Shown: positions 41,660 through 50,233 of the stretch, piece after piece | Layout: every line of letters starts with the position of its first letter | How positions within the stretch are numbered: position 1 is the stretch's first letter | NCBI GenBank assembly: GCA_965651695.1 | Contig: CBFGTI010000005.1 | Location: forward strand, 15,057 to 79,056 | DNA from: Imperialibacter sp965651695 | GTDB lineage: Bacteria > Bacteroidota > Bacteroidia > Cytophagales > Cyclobacteriaceae | DNA length: 64,000 bases | Direction: 5' to 3' | Translations under genes and position numbers: made by a program | The notes under the pieces: model-generated | What the model was told of the DNA's origin: nothing | Databases searched by the model: none | The model's input: only the letters and a program-made list of their open reading frames with translations

Positions 41660-42232
41660 ATGGATGAAACCCTAATTGCCTCCCTTCAGCACGGAGACAT
41701 GAAAGCGCTCGAAACACTTTACATCAAATACCGGCAAGATTTTCTGGCTATGATTACAAATAAATACCGGCTAACCCATGACGACGCACGTGATGTGTAC
41801 CAGGTAGCTACGCTACGGCTGTACAATAACGTGGTGAAGGGAAAGGTAACGATGATGCACGACAGCATTAAACCCTATCTGTTTAGCATTGGCCTTAATG
41901 TGTACAAAGAGATGGTTCGCGCCGAAATGCGGGTGCCCTTGCGGCAAAGCCCGCTCGAATGGGCCGAAGAAAAAATTGACGATCACGAAGAAAAAGATGC
42001 GGCTCTGTTGAGGGAAGGCCTGCTGGAGGCTACGAAAAGGGCAATTGAAAAGCTGGGAGATCCCTGCAAAAGCATGCTCACCAAGTTCTATTATTTCAAA
42101 GCCAGCATGCAACAACTGATGCAGGAATTTGGCTATAAAAATGAAGCAACTGCCAAGAACAAAAAGTATAAATGCCTGCAGCAATTGAGAGAAATGCTGC
42201 ACTACGAAAAGGTTAAAATGGCCATCGCTTAA
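41660..42232 (+). CDS. ECF-type RNA polymerase sigma factor
   Basis: The start at 41660 (MDETLIASLQHGDMKALETL) gives 190 residues. The sigma-2 region spans about 15-80 with FLAMITNKYRLTHDDARDVY and QVATLRLYNNVVKGK. Sigma-4 spans about 125-175: LGDPCKSMLTKFYYFKASMQ and QLMQEFGYKNEATAKNKKYK. The in-frame GTG at 41621 lies inside the promoter box and was rejected. The next gene starts ten bases downstream and encodes a membrane protein with an anti-sigma-like cytosolic part. The promoter in front of it probably belongs to its own regulon. Confidence 0.92.
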   Translation: MDETLIASLQHGDMKALETLYIKYRQDFLAMITNKYRLTHDDARDVYQVATLRLYNNVVKGKVTMMHDSIKPYLFSIGLNVYKEMVRAEMRVPLRQSPLEWAEEKIDDHEEKDAALLREGLLEATKRAIEKLGDPCKSMLTKFYYFKASMQQLMQEFGYKNEATAKNKKYKCLQQLREMLHYEKVKMAIA

Positions 42233-42242
42233 GTTGAGAAAA

Positions 42243-42974
42243 ATGGAAGAGAAAGACATAGCGCTTATTGACCAGTTCCTTAGCGGTGAGCTTTCTGAAG
42301 CTGAAATGGCGGCTTTCCGGCAGAGGCTGGCAACCGACAAAGAATTCGAAAAACTGTACGAAGACTTGAGATATATACAGCATGGTTTACAGCAGGCTGA
42401 GCTGGAAAAGGCCTGGAAGACCATACAACATACAGAAGCCCGGCTGGCAGCTGCCGGGCAGTCCCGCCCGCTGGGATGGAAGGTGTGGCTCCCGGTAGCC
42501 GCTTCTTTTGCTTTGCTGCTGTTGGCTGCATGGTTTTTTCTGTTGAAGCCACCGGCGCCAGACGAGCTGTTTGCGCAATACTTTGAGGTGTATCCCAATG
42601 TGGAGGCCCCGATTTACCGCGACAGCAGCAGCTCCGACAGCCTTACTAACAAAGATCTGGCCTTCCGGCGCTATGCCGCCTCCGATTTTACCGGAGCCAT
42701 CGTACTTTTCGAAAGCATCGAAAACAAAGATGAAGGCACCCGTTTTTACCTGGGCATTAGCTACCTGGCCCATGGAGATGCCCAAAAGGCGATTGAAGTG
42801 CTAAAAGATGTGAAAAGCGGGGCTGTACAATACAATACCCAGATTGACTGGTTCCTGGCGCTGGCGCTGATAAAAGATAAACAGGTAGAAGACGCCAAAG
42901 AACTGCTGGAAGAGCTGGCCGTGTCCGGAACGGCTTACGAACAACGGAGCAAAGAGCTTTTAAAAGCATTATAA
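42243..42974 (+). CDS. Single-span membrane protein: putative anti-sigma factor with periplasmic TPR
   Basis: The ATG at 42243 is preferred over a TTG at 42234. Residues 1-75 form a charged helical segment (ALIDQFLSGELSEAEMAAFR and LATDKEFEKLYEDLRY), the pattern typical of cytosolic anti-sigma N-termini in Bacteroidota (no zinc motif). One membrane helix follows (VWLPVAASFALLLLAAWFFL, about 80-100). The remaining 140 residues are a TPR-like helical region (RRYAASDFTGAIVLFESIEN and YLAHGDAQKAIEVLKDVKSG). Encoded ten bases after the ECF sigma gene. The anti-sigma role is inferred from position and N-terminal pattern. Confidence 0.7.
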   Translation: MEEKDIALIDQFLSGELSEAEMAAFRQRLATDKEFEKLYEDLRYIQHGLQQAELEKAWKTIQHTEARLAAAGQSRPLGWKVWLPVAASFALLLLAAWFFLLKPPAPDELFAQYFEVYPNVEAPIYRDSSSSDSLTNKDLAFRRYAASDFTGAIVLFESIENKDEGTRFYLGISYLAHGDAQKAIEVLKDVKSGAVQYNTQIDWFLALALIKDKQVEDAKELLEELAVSGTAYEQRSKELLKAL

Positions 42975-43106
42975 ACACCCCCGGGGATACCACTTTTTCG
43001 AAAAAATCCCCATTTGTCTACCCTATTGTTTCGCGCAGGTTTACTAAGCGCTATATTGATGCGTGCTAAGGGGACATCCTCTTACTGTCTTATTTAGTTG
43101 TTGTGC

Positions 43107-46013
43107 ATGTATACGACCTCCCGAAAGTTGGCTTTGTGGGCCTTGTTTACTTTTTATTTCTTTAAAGGATATTCGTCAACGCCGAATCTTCAGCTGAAAG
43201 CCGATGCACTTTTGGCTCAAAGGAGCTATAATGAAGCAGCGGCTTTGTACGAGAACTTGCTTTCTTCAAAAGCTACCGCCCCCTCGCAAAATGCCTACTA
43301 TTACCATCAGCTTGCGAAGATCAGCCTGCAAACGAGGGATTTCGACCGTGCCCTTCAATTACTGTTGACCGGCCGTTCCCACCTCAGTCCCAACCGGCAA
43401 GACTCGCTGCATGTGGAAAACTACTTTCTGCACGGCCTTTATTATTACGATACCGAGCAGCCAAAGCAGGCTATGCTCCACTTTGAGCAGGCGCTTGACC
43501 TGGCAAAAAAGGTACACGGCAACACCAGCAGGCAGGTGGCGCTAAACCTCCTGTGGATAGGAAATGTGTATGCGCATAAGTTTTTTCAGATACCCATGGG
43601 GCTGCAGTATTACGAGGAAGCGAATAAGCTTGCCCGGCATTTGAGCGAAGAAGAGGCTGCGTTTCTTGCTTACAACTTTGCACGGGTACACCAGACAAGA
43701 AACGACATAGAAACTTCCGTAATCTACCTGAAAAGGGCGGAAGCCTTTTATTCTTCCCAACCGTTCTATGGAGCAGAATTGGCCGACTGCTACAACCTCC
43801 GGGCTTTGGATTATATGTACCGGGGCGATACCACACGTTTTTTTGCGTACGAGGAATTGGCGATAAGTACTGTACAAAAAACAGGGCAAGGGCGCTACAA
43901 GCTTACCAAATATCACGACAACATGGGGGCGGTAAGCAAGTTTACCGGCAATTGCAGCGCAGCACTCGGCTACTATAAAAAAGCCCTTAACTCGGCCGTA
44001 AATTCAAAATACAACCAGGCCAGCATTTCCAACACCTATCTCAACCTGGGTGAGTATTTTGGCGACTGCGAAGGCAAACTGGACTCAGCCATATTTTATT
44101 TAAAAGAATGCCTTGCCATAAGAAAAAGTGCCTACGGAGAAAAGCACTCTGAGACGTCGACGACGTATTTGCATTTGGCGCAATACTACGCTTCCTCGGG
44201 TTTAATTGACTCAGCACTTTATTTCAACCAGCAGGCCCTGATGTCTGAGGCGCACCATTTTGACGCCACGGATATCACCGAAAATCCCGTTTCACTCGGG
44301 GTGGGCTATGGTCTTGAACTAGTTGGGGCCTTACATATCAAATCGAAGCTCCTGGCCAGTAGGTTCGAGGAAAAAAAGAATATTACTGACTTAGAGCTAG
44401 CTTTCCAAACGCTTTTAAGAGCAGACAGTTTGCTTACCGTACACAGGCAAAGCTTTTACTGGCAAGAGTCAAAACTCACTTATCGTGCTACGCTCAGAAG
44501 TATTTACTCCCGTGCATTAGCATATGGGCTAAAGCTATTTGAGAAAACACAGAGCCGGTTGGTAATAGAGCAGTGTTTTTATTTAATGGAAAACGCCCGC
44601 TACAGCCTGCTGTTGGAAGACATCAGCGATATGCGTGGCAATAAACATAAGCGCGAGCTCCACTTGAAAAAAGAAATGGCTGCACTTTCGCAGAAACTGC
44701 AAACGCTGCCTGAGAATATCGACCTGACAAAGGCCATTGTTGCCAAAAAAGATAGCGTAAAACAACAATTGCAGGCGTATTACGACAGCCTCGGCTCGTC
44801 GGGGAATGTATTCAAGAACTTTACACTCGCTAGTGTTTTGGACGACTGCAGTGAATTTCTCGACGATCAAACGCTGGTGTTGAGCTTCTTTGCAGCAGAG
44901 GATGCTATTTATACCATTACCATTTCACATGACGATGTCGATTTTTATGCGTTAAAAAGAGATGATGAACTTAATTCTTATCTGAAGAGCTATAAACAGC
45001 TGGTTAGTAATGTGCCTCAAAAAAATTCAGCTAACGGGCTGTCGGCTTACCTAAAAAACGCTTCGCACCTCTCCAGCATCTTATTGCCAGCAGCGATAGA
45101 ACAATACCCGAAACTCATTGTCATTGCCGATGGGCCTGTTACTAACCTCCCTTTCGAAGCCCTCTTTTCCGAAAAACCTGATGCTGCCTGCAAGGGCTAT
45201 CACTGCTTGCCTTACCTGGTAAAAAAAACAGCGGTTGAATATTGGTTCTCATATTCCGTGGTGAGGCAGTTTTTACAATTCGCCTCCCGTGCGGAACAGG
45301 GGAGATTGCTGGGAATAGCCCCGGAATATGCAAATGAGCTTGATATTTTACCAGGTGCCGCCAGGGAAATAGCCGATCTTATCGAATATGGTGCAGATGT
45401 ATTGAAGGGCAGCACTGCTACCAAACAATCGTTTCTGCAAGAAGTTGGCAACTATGATGTAATTCATCTGGCAGCCCATGCCAAAGCCGATACAGTAGAC
45501 GGCCTTAACAGTTACATTGATTTTTCCAGAAAACCCGACGACCGACTCTATGCGTATGAGCTTCTGAGTATGCCATTTAATCCCCGCCTGGTGGTGCTCA
45601 CCGCCTGCGAAACCGGTGAAGGGGAGTTGAAAACAGGCGAGGGAGTTTATAGTCTCGGCCGGGCATTCACCGCAGCCGGTGCCAAGGGGTTGATACTCAC
45701 CGCGTGGAAAATCCCGGATGACGCCACAGCCAAACTGGTTAAGTTGTTTTACAGCCATTTTTTGGCCGGAGATCCTCCGGCCGCAGCCTTGCAAAAATCC
45801 AAAACGGAATTTCTTCAGGAGCAAGACAATTTTACCGCCCACCCCTATTTCTGGAGCTCCCTCTATTTTGTCGGTCACTATTCAGCCGAAAGCAATGTTC
45901 TTAAGAAGGTCAGCGGTGCCGTTGCGGGGGGATTGGCACTGCTTATACTGGCAATAATATTTTTCGCAGTTAAGGCAAAGGCCAGAAGGAGATCGGAAAA
46001 TCTCCTCCTTTAA
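43107..46013 (+). CDS. Exported TPR-CHAT caspase-like protein with C-terminal membrane anchor
   Basis: The ATG at 43107 (a TTG at 43098 is in frame) starts a signal-like segment (KLALWALFTFYFFKGYSS). About residues 30-470 are TPR repeats, for example AYYYHQLAKISLQTRDFDRA and AKISLQTRDFDRALQLLLTG. A coiled region follows (about 510-560), then a CHAT domain (about 640-920) with catalytic His791 in HLAAHAKAD and Cys834 in LTACETGEG. One membrane helix (AVAGGLALLILAIIFFAVKA, about 935-955) precedes a basic tail. Predicted topology: TPR and CHAT in the periplasm, tail in the cytosol. It is 132 bases after the anti-sigma-like gene. Substrate unknown. Confidence 0.85.
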   Translation: MYTTSRKLALWALFTFYFFKGYSSTPNLQLKADALLAQRSYNEAAALYENLLSSKATAPSQNAYYYHQLAKISLQTRDFDRALQLLLTGRSHLSPNRQDSLHVENYFLHGLYYYDTEQPKQAMLHFEQALDLAKKVHGNTSRQVALNLLWIGNVYAHKFFQIPMGLQYYEEANKLARHLSEEEAAFLAYNFARVHQTRNDIETSVIYLKRAEAFYSSQPFYGAELADCYNLRALDYMYRGDTTRFFAYEELAISTVQKTGQGRYKLTKYHDNMGAVSKFTGNCSAALGYYKKALNSAVNSKYNQASISNTYLNLGEYFGDCEGKLDSAIFYLKECLAIRKSAYGEKHSETSTTYLHLAQYYASSGLIDSALYFNQQALMSEAHHFDATDITENPVSLGVGYGLELVGALHIKSKLLASRFEEKKNITDLELAFQTLLRADSLLTVHRQSFYWQESKLTYRATLRSIYSRALAYGLKLFEKTQSRLVIEQCFYLMENARYSLLLEDISDMRGNKHKRELHLKKEMAALSQKLQTLPENIDLTKAIVAKKDSVKQQLQAYYDSLGSSGNVFKNFTLASVLDDCSEFLDDQTLVLSFFAAEDAIYTITISHDDVDFYALKRDDELNSYLKSYKQLVSNVPQKNSANGLSAYLKNASHLSSILLPAAIEQYPKLIVIADGPVTNLPFEALFSEKPDAACKGYHCLPYLVKKTAVEYWFSYSVVRQFLQFASRAEQGRLLGIAPEYANELDILPGAAREIADLIEYGADVLKGSTATKQSFLQEVGNYDVIHLAAHAKADTVDGLNSYIDFSRKPDDRLYAYELLSMPFNPRLVVLTACETGEGELKTGEGVYSLGRAFTAAGAKGLILTAWKIPDDATAKLVKLFYSHFLAGDPPAAALQKSKTEFLQEQDNFTAHPYFWSSLYFVGHYSAESNVLKKVSGAVAGGLALLILAIIFFAVKAKARRRSENLLL

Positions 46014-46032
46014 ACGCTTACTGCAGGTTTCT

Positions 46033-46617
46033 TTAATGAGAATGATCTGCCTCTCCCGGATGACAGTCCTCTACATTTGCGTGCCCCCCGTTGCTCACCG
46101 GATCAAGATCGTAAGCGACCATCACATTTCCGACGCAAACATTCCGGAAAGCCGGGTTTCCGGCCTGATCGGCAATGTGCTGGCAATCTTCAAGCGATAC
46201 CAGGTTAGTATTTACAAAGGGAAAATAGCAAGGTTCAATCCCTTCATTACCTGACGTGTCAATTGTCTTGTTATAAATTTTCAGCCAGCCCATAATCATT
46301 TTCTTTCCTGAAGAGAGATTCATGCTTTTCTGGTGTGTATGGGATTGTCCTGTGTCATGCGTATCACACGGACACAGCTTTTTGCCTTCAAATTCTTTAA
46401 AGTAGTCTTTGAAGTATAAGTCATCGGGCAGGTTTTCCCGTAGCATAAGCGTGTTGGGGTCAATCACCGCCTGCATTTCGAGCAGAAGCCTGAAAGCATC
46501 TATCTGCCCCTCCACATACAAGTCTTGCTCGGGCTGTTGCTCTTCCTGTGGTTTGTCCCCACCGTTGCAGCTCATCAAAAAAATAAAGGCCGCTGAAGTT
46601 AAAAGTTTCGATCTCAT
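46033..46617 (-). CDS. His/Cys-rich lipoprotein
   Basis: A lipobox FLMSCNGG gives a lipidated Cys at about residue 17. The mature 178-residue domain opens with an acidic, Gln-rich stretch (DKPQEEQQPEQD). It holds six further cysteines and many histidines: KLCPCDTHDTGQSHTHQK, IEPCYFPFVN, LEDCQHIAD, FRNVCVGNVM, and a C-terminal DCHPGEADHSH. The pattern suggests metal binding or disulfide bonds, but I do not recognise a family. The gene is convergent with the CHAT gene. A copy of the ECF promoter motif lies about 100 bases upstream (46720-46746), so it is probably a member of the same regulon. Confidence 0.8.
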   Translation of the reverse strand: MRSKLLTSAAFIFLMSCNGGDKPQEEQQPEQDLYVEGQIDAFRLLLEMQAVIDPNTLMLRENLPDDLYFKDYFKEFEGKKLCPCDTHDTGQSHTHQKSMNLSSGKKMIMGWLKIYNKTIDTSGNEGIEPCYFPFVNTNLVSLEDCQHIADQAGNPAFRNVCVGNVMVAYDLDPVSNGGHANVEDCHPGEADHSH

Positions 46618-46719
46618 GGTAATCAGATTTATGGTTGTTTAGTAAAAGCTGTTTCGAGATGGCCTCCAAAAATTGTGTAATCGAGGCTTCAAAGCTAATT
46701 TAGTTGATAACCTGCTATT

Positions 46720-46746
46720 TAATGACATTTATTCCAAAAGGTCACC
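46720..46746 (-). promoter_or_regulatory. Predicted ECF promoter of the His/Cys-rich lipoprotein gene
   Basis: Minus strand: GGTGACCTTTT, ten bases, then TCATTA. Same boxes and spacing as the two promoters at 41545-41646, 5 kb away. Confidence 0.6.
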
Positions 46747-46821
46747 GCCACGGTCGAACTGTGTGGCAACAGCCAGGGGCATTTTCAAGTGCTCTGCAGG
46801 AGCCTTAAGCCAAGAAATCGG

Positions 46822-46856
46822 CCTTTTAAACCTTAAACCCTAAACTTTTAAACCTT
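46822..46856 (-). repeat. Short GTTTAAG-type heptamer repeat
   Basis: Plus-strand TTTTAAACCTTAAACCCTAA continues to TTTTAAACC. It is the reverse complement of the GTTTAAG family seen at 61891-62030 and 36560-36605. Confidence 0.55.
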
Positions 46857-46931
46857 TGCGTTCAACTTCCCACCTCTTTTTTGTAAACTGTGCATCGAAT
46901 AACCAACCATGAAGCAACTTAAACACCTATC

Positions 46932-46980
46932 GACTTAAAGTCCTACTGACTTAAAGACTTACTGACTTACCGACTTAAAC
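46932..46980 (+). repeat. Octamer repeat reaching the GMC start codon
   Basis: Eight-base units ACTTAAAG, TCCTACTG, ACTTAAAG, ACTTACTG, ACTTACCG, ACTTAAAC end three bases before the ATG at 46984. They occupy the leader, where a ribosome binding site would lie. Confidence 0.7.
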
Positions 46981-46983
46981 ACT

Positions 46984-48720
46984 ATGTCTACTTTTCAGAT
47001 TAAAGAAGTACCCGAAGAATATGATGTCGTAATTGTTGGCTCCGGCGCTGGTGGCGGCATGGCTGCTAAGGTACTCACCGAAGCAGGCGCCAAGGTGCTG
47101 ATGCTCGAAGCCGGCCCCCATTTCGACTCCTCCGAAGGCGATATGTTCAAATGGAACTACTCCTCACCCCGCCGTGGTGGCGGCAGTGCCAAAAGGCCAT
47201 TCGGTGAGTTTGACGCTGCTTACGGCGGCTGGGAGATCGACGGCGAGCCTTATACCCGCAATCCGGGCACGGAGTTCGACTGGTTTCGCTCCCGCATGCT
47301 GGGCGGCCGTACCAACCACTGGGGGCGCATCTCCCTCCGCTTCGGCCCCAACGACTTCAAGCGCAAAAGCATTGACGGCCTTGGCGACGACTGGCCGATC
47401 TCCTACGACGATATTAAACCCTACTACGATAAAGTAGACCAGTTTGTGGGCATCTTCGGTACCAAAGAAGGCATTTACAACGAACCCGACGGTATCTTTA
47501 TGCCGCCACCAAAACCTCGGGGCTACGAACTGCTCATCAAAAAAGCCTGCGACGAAATCGACATTCCGGTTATTCCGTCGCGGCTTTCCATATTAACACA
47601 GCCCCTCAACGGCCGTCCACCCTGCCACTACTGCTCGCAGTGTAACCGCGGATGCAGTACACATTCCAACTTCTCCTCCCCTTCCGTGCTCATACGGCCG
47701 GCGCTAGCCACTGGCAACCTCACCGTGCAAAACAACGCCATGGCCCGCGAGGTTACTACCGACAAGGAAGGCAAGGCCACGGGCGTAAGCTTTGTGAACA
47801 AGGAAGACGGGCTCGACTACCACGTAAAAGGCAAAGTAGTAATACTGGCTGCCAGCGCCATGGAGTCGGCACGCATCATGCTCAACTCCAAATCGGCCGC
47901 CCACCCCAACGGCATTTCCAACAGCAGCGGCGTAATGGGCCACTACATCACCGATTCTACAGGAGCCTCCCGATCGGCGCTCATACCCGCGCTTATCGAC
48001 GGCATTCCGCACAACGAAGACGGCGTAGGCGGCCTGCACCTCTACATTCCCTGGTGGATCGACAACAAAAAGCTGGATTTCCCACGCGGCTACCACATCG
48101 AAATGTGGGGCGGCCGGGGCATGCCGGGCTACGGCTACATGTGGGGCATTCACACCATGAACAAACACCTGGGCGAAATAGACGGACAACCCCGTGCCAG
48201 CGGTGGCGGCTACGGAGCACAGCTGAAGCAGGATGCCCGCAGGCTTTATGGCGCCACTGTGGGCTTCTCAGGCCGCGGCGAGGCCGTGGCAGTGTACGAA
48301 AACTACTGCGAAATAGACCCCAACGTGGTCGACCAGTGGGGTATACCCGTGCTGCGGTTCAACTACAAATGGAGCGACCACGAAATAAAGCAGGCCAAAC
48401 ACATGCAGGATACCTTTGAGGAGATTATCGACACCATGGGCGGCATACCCACCGGGCCAAAACCGGGCAAAGACACCAACTACGGCATCGCTGCACCCGG
48501 CCGCATTATCCACGAGGTGGGCTCCACCCGCATGGGCAAAGACCCCAAAGCCAGCGTGCTGAACGAATACTGCCAGGCCCATGAAGCCAAAAACGTGTTT
48601 GTGTGCGACGGCGGGCCTTTTGTGTCGCAGGCCGACAAAAACCCCACGTGGACGATCCTTGCTTTAGCGTGGCGCACCTGCGACTACATCATCGATCAAA
48701 TGAAACAACAAAACCTGTAA
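46984..48720 (+). CDS. GMC-family flavin oxidoreductase
   Basis: A 578-residue GMC oxidoreductase. The FAD-binding motif is VVIVGSGAGGGMAAKVL (about 15-31). Other marks: GRTNHWGRISLRFGPNDF (about 110-125), a Cys cluster CHYCSQCNRGCSTHSNF (about 218-234) as in gluconate-dehydrogenase-like subunits, and the C-terminal HEVGSTRMGKDPKASVLNEY and PTWTILALAWRTCDYI. It has no signal peptide, but the small subunit downstream carries a Tat-like signal, so the complex may be exported together. Substrate (probably a sugar or polyol) cannot be read. The gene ends five bases before the next start. Confidence 0.93.
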   Translation: MSTFQIKEVPEEYDVVIVGSGAGGGMAAKVLTEAGAKVLMLEAGPHFDSSEGDMFKWNYSSPRRGGGSAKRPFGEFDAAYGGWEIDGEPYTRNPGTEFDWFRSRMLGGRTNHWGRISLRFGPNDFKRKSIDGLGDDWPISYDDIKPYYDKVDQFVGIFGTKEGIYNEPDGIFMPPPKPRGYELLIKKACDEIDIPVIPSRLSILTQPLNGRPPCHYCSQCNRGCSTHSNFSSPSVLIRPALATGNLTVQNNAMAREVTTDKEGKATGVSFVNKEDGLDYHVKGKVVILAASAMESARIMLNSKSAAHPNGISNSSGVMGHYITDSTGASRSALIPALIDGIPHNEDGVGGLHLYIPWWIDNKKLDFPRGYHIEMWGGRGMPGYGYMWGIHTMNKHLGEIDGQPRASGGGYGAQLKQDARRLYGATVGFSGRGEAVAVYENYCEIDPNVVDQWGIPVLRFNYKWSDHEIKQAKHMQDTFEEIIDTMGGIPTGPKPGKDTNYGIAAPGRIIHEVGSTRMGKDPKASVLNEYCQAHEAKNVFVCDGGPFVSQADKNPTWTILALAWRTCDYIIDQMKQQNL

Positions 48721-48725
48721 CTACC

Positions 48726-49355
48726 ATGGAACCAATTAGCAGAAGAGATTCACTCAAATACATTACGCTGGCCTCAATTTCGGCGGGGGCACTCATTGGT
48801 TGCGAGCCGGGCAAGGAAGCAGATCATGGACACGAGCACCCTGCCGAAGTGCCCGAAGGCTATACCAACCTCTCCGAAGACGCACTGAAGCTGCTGAACG
48901 AGAAGTTTTTTACCGACGACGAGCGTGAGCTGGTGCGGGTGATGGCCAACCTGGTGATTCCGGCCGACGACCGCTCGGGCAGCGCCGAAGATGCCAACAC
49001 CACGGCGTTTATTGAATTTACGCTGCTCGACCGCCCCTATATGCAAACTCCTGTGCGTGGCGGTCTGCGCTGGATCAACCTCGAAAGCACCCGGCGGTTT
49101 GGCAAGGCATTTACGGCATGTGCCGAGGCAGAGCAAAAGCAGATACTCGACGACATTGCCTATCCGGATACCGCCAAACCCGAGATGAGCCAGGGCGTTG
49201 CTTTCTTCAACACCTTCCGTGGACTGGTGCTCACCGGCTTTTTCTCCAGCAAAATGGGGGTAGAAGACCTGCAGTACATGGGCAACAAACCCACAGCCTG
49301 GAACGGCGCCCCGCAGGAGTGGCTTGATAGGTTGGGTGTGAGTTACGAGAGTTAG
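48726..49355 (+). CDS. Gluconate 2-dehydrogenase subunit 3-like protein with Tat-type lipoprotein signal
   Basis: The start at 48726 (MEPISRRDSLKYITLASISA) carries the twin-arginine motif SRRDSLK and a lipobox-like GALIGC; the frame extending upstream to 48603 overlaps the GMC gene and was rejected. The 209-residue protein fits the gluconate 2-dehydrogenase subunit 3 family: FTDDERELVRVMANLVIPAD, TAFIEFTLLDRP, and the C-terminal VAFFNTFRGLVLTGFFSSKM followed by GVEDLQYMGN. It is a partner of the GMC subunit, five bases upstream. Tat export of the pair is likely, because only this subunit has a signal. Confidence 0.9.
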   Translation: MEPISRRDSLKYITLASISAGALIGCEPGKEADHGHEHPAEVPEGYTNLSEDALKLLNEKFFTDDERELVRVMANLVIPADDRSGSAEDANTTAFIEFTLLDRPYMQTPVRGGLRWINLESTRRFGKAFTACAEAEQKQILDDIAYPDTAKPEMSQGVAFFNTFRGLVLTGFFSSKMGVEDLQYMGNKPTAWNGAPQEWLDRLGVSYES

Positions 49356-49373
49356 TCGCCCCCCACAGCTGCC

Positions 49374-49397
49374 CTGGTTGGTCTTGTGACCAACCAG
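49374..49397. repeat. Perfect hairpin after the oxidoreductase operon
   Basis: CTGGTTGGTC and GACCAACCAG form a 10-base perfect stem around TTGT. There is no T tract, so it is more likely a dispersed intergenic palindrome than a classical terminator. Confidence 0.6.
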
Positions 49398-50233
49398 CAG
49401 CCATCGCCACTCCTTCGGTGTCTTCCAGCGGCGACCCGGTTGGAAACACTGAGGATTGGATGACCTCTGCTAAGAGAATATTCAATACTCAACGCTCAAT
49501 GTTCAATGGGGAAACGCAGGCCGCACAGGTTGAGCGACTGATCATCATCGTTTATAACGAGGATGGTCGAGGTTGGCGATTGCATCGCCGTTTACAAATA
49601 TATACCCATCCCTAGTCATCACCCCTTCACATTCAAAGGGAAAAGCCCGGGCCGCACTACGCACTCTCATCAACATCGTTAACTGTCCGTCCAGGATGAT
49701 TAGGTACAAATTGAAAACTGACGAAATGCGGATGAAAACGCTGCGTAAAGGCGGATCGGGGCTCCTTTCCTTCAAAACAATTCTTGTTTCCCGGAAAAAT
49801 GGCTTCGGTACCTTATTACGCCGCGTCGTAATGCTGCATCAAAGCAATTTTCTGCCTTTGCGCGACGGCGTAAGGGCGCTTTACTGCTTTTGTCCCTTAA
49901 AACACGTTGTGTTTTGGCGAAATATAGGCTTGACTCCCCTCTGCGACGCTGCGTAGAGGCGGATTGAAGCTCAAAACACACTCCGGGAAACTTCTTGAGC
50001 GATTTTCCAGCACTAATCCCGCTTTACAACGTTTCGCCATGGCCATTGAAGAGTGTTTACCGAGGCCTAAAACAACTTTCTCCAGCCACCCTTTTACTTC
50101 CTGCCCCTTTCCCACCCAAAAAATATTTCCTATTTTACAAGATGATATGGCACAGCCTTACTAATTCATTCCGGCAGGACTGAAAGCTTTTTACCGATTA
50201 CCCATAATTTATTTCGCTTTTTTAAATGGGCAG
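49398..50233. other. 836-base gap with short repeats and no gene
   Basis: Two related segments occur: CGCTGCGTAAAGGCGGATCG at about 49739 and CGCTGCGTAGAGGCGGATTG at about 49948. Between them, TTACGCCG-cGTCG (about 49815) and CGACGGCGTAA (about 49862) form an inverted pair. Open frames in this stretch (for example 49573-49956) have no family pattern. Confidence 0.5.

Noticed and set aside
41813..42598. 261-residue minus-strand open frame across the sigma and anti-sigma genes
   Set aside because: The plus strand has the sigma-2 and sigma-4 regions; the minus frame is low-complexity.
47652..48419. 255-residue plus-strand frame inside the GMC gene
   Set aside because: Arg/His/Gln-rich frame-shift product of a GC-rich gene; the GMC frame has all motifs.
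49573..49956. 127-residue open frame
   Set aside because: Runs through short repeats, has no family pattern and no conserved start context.
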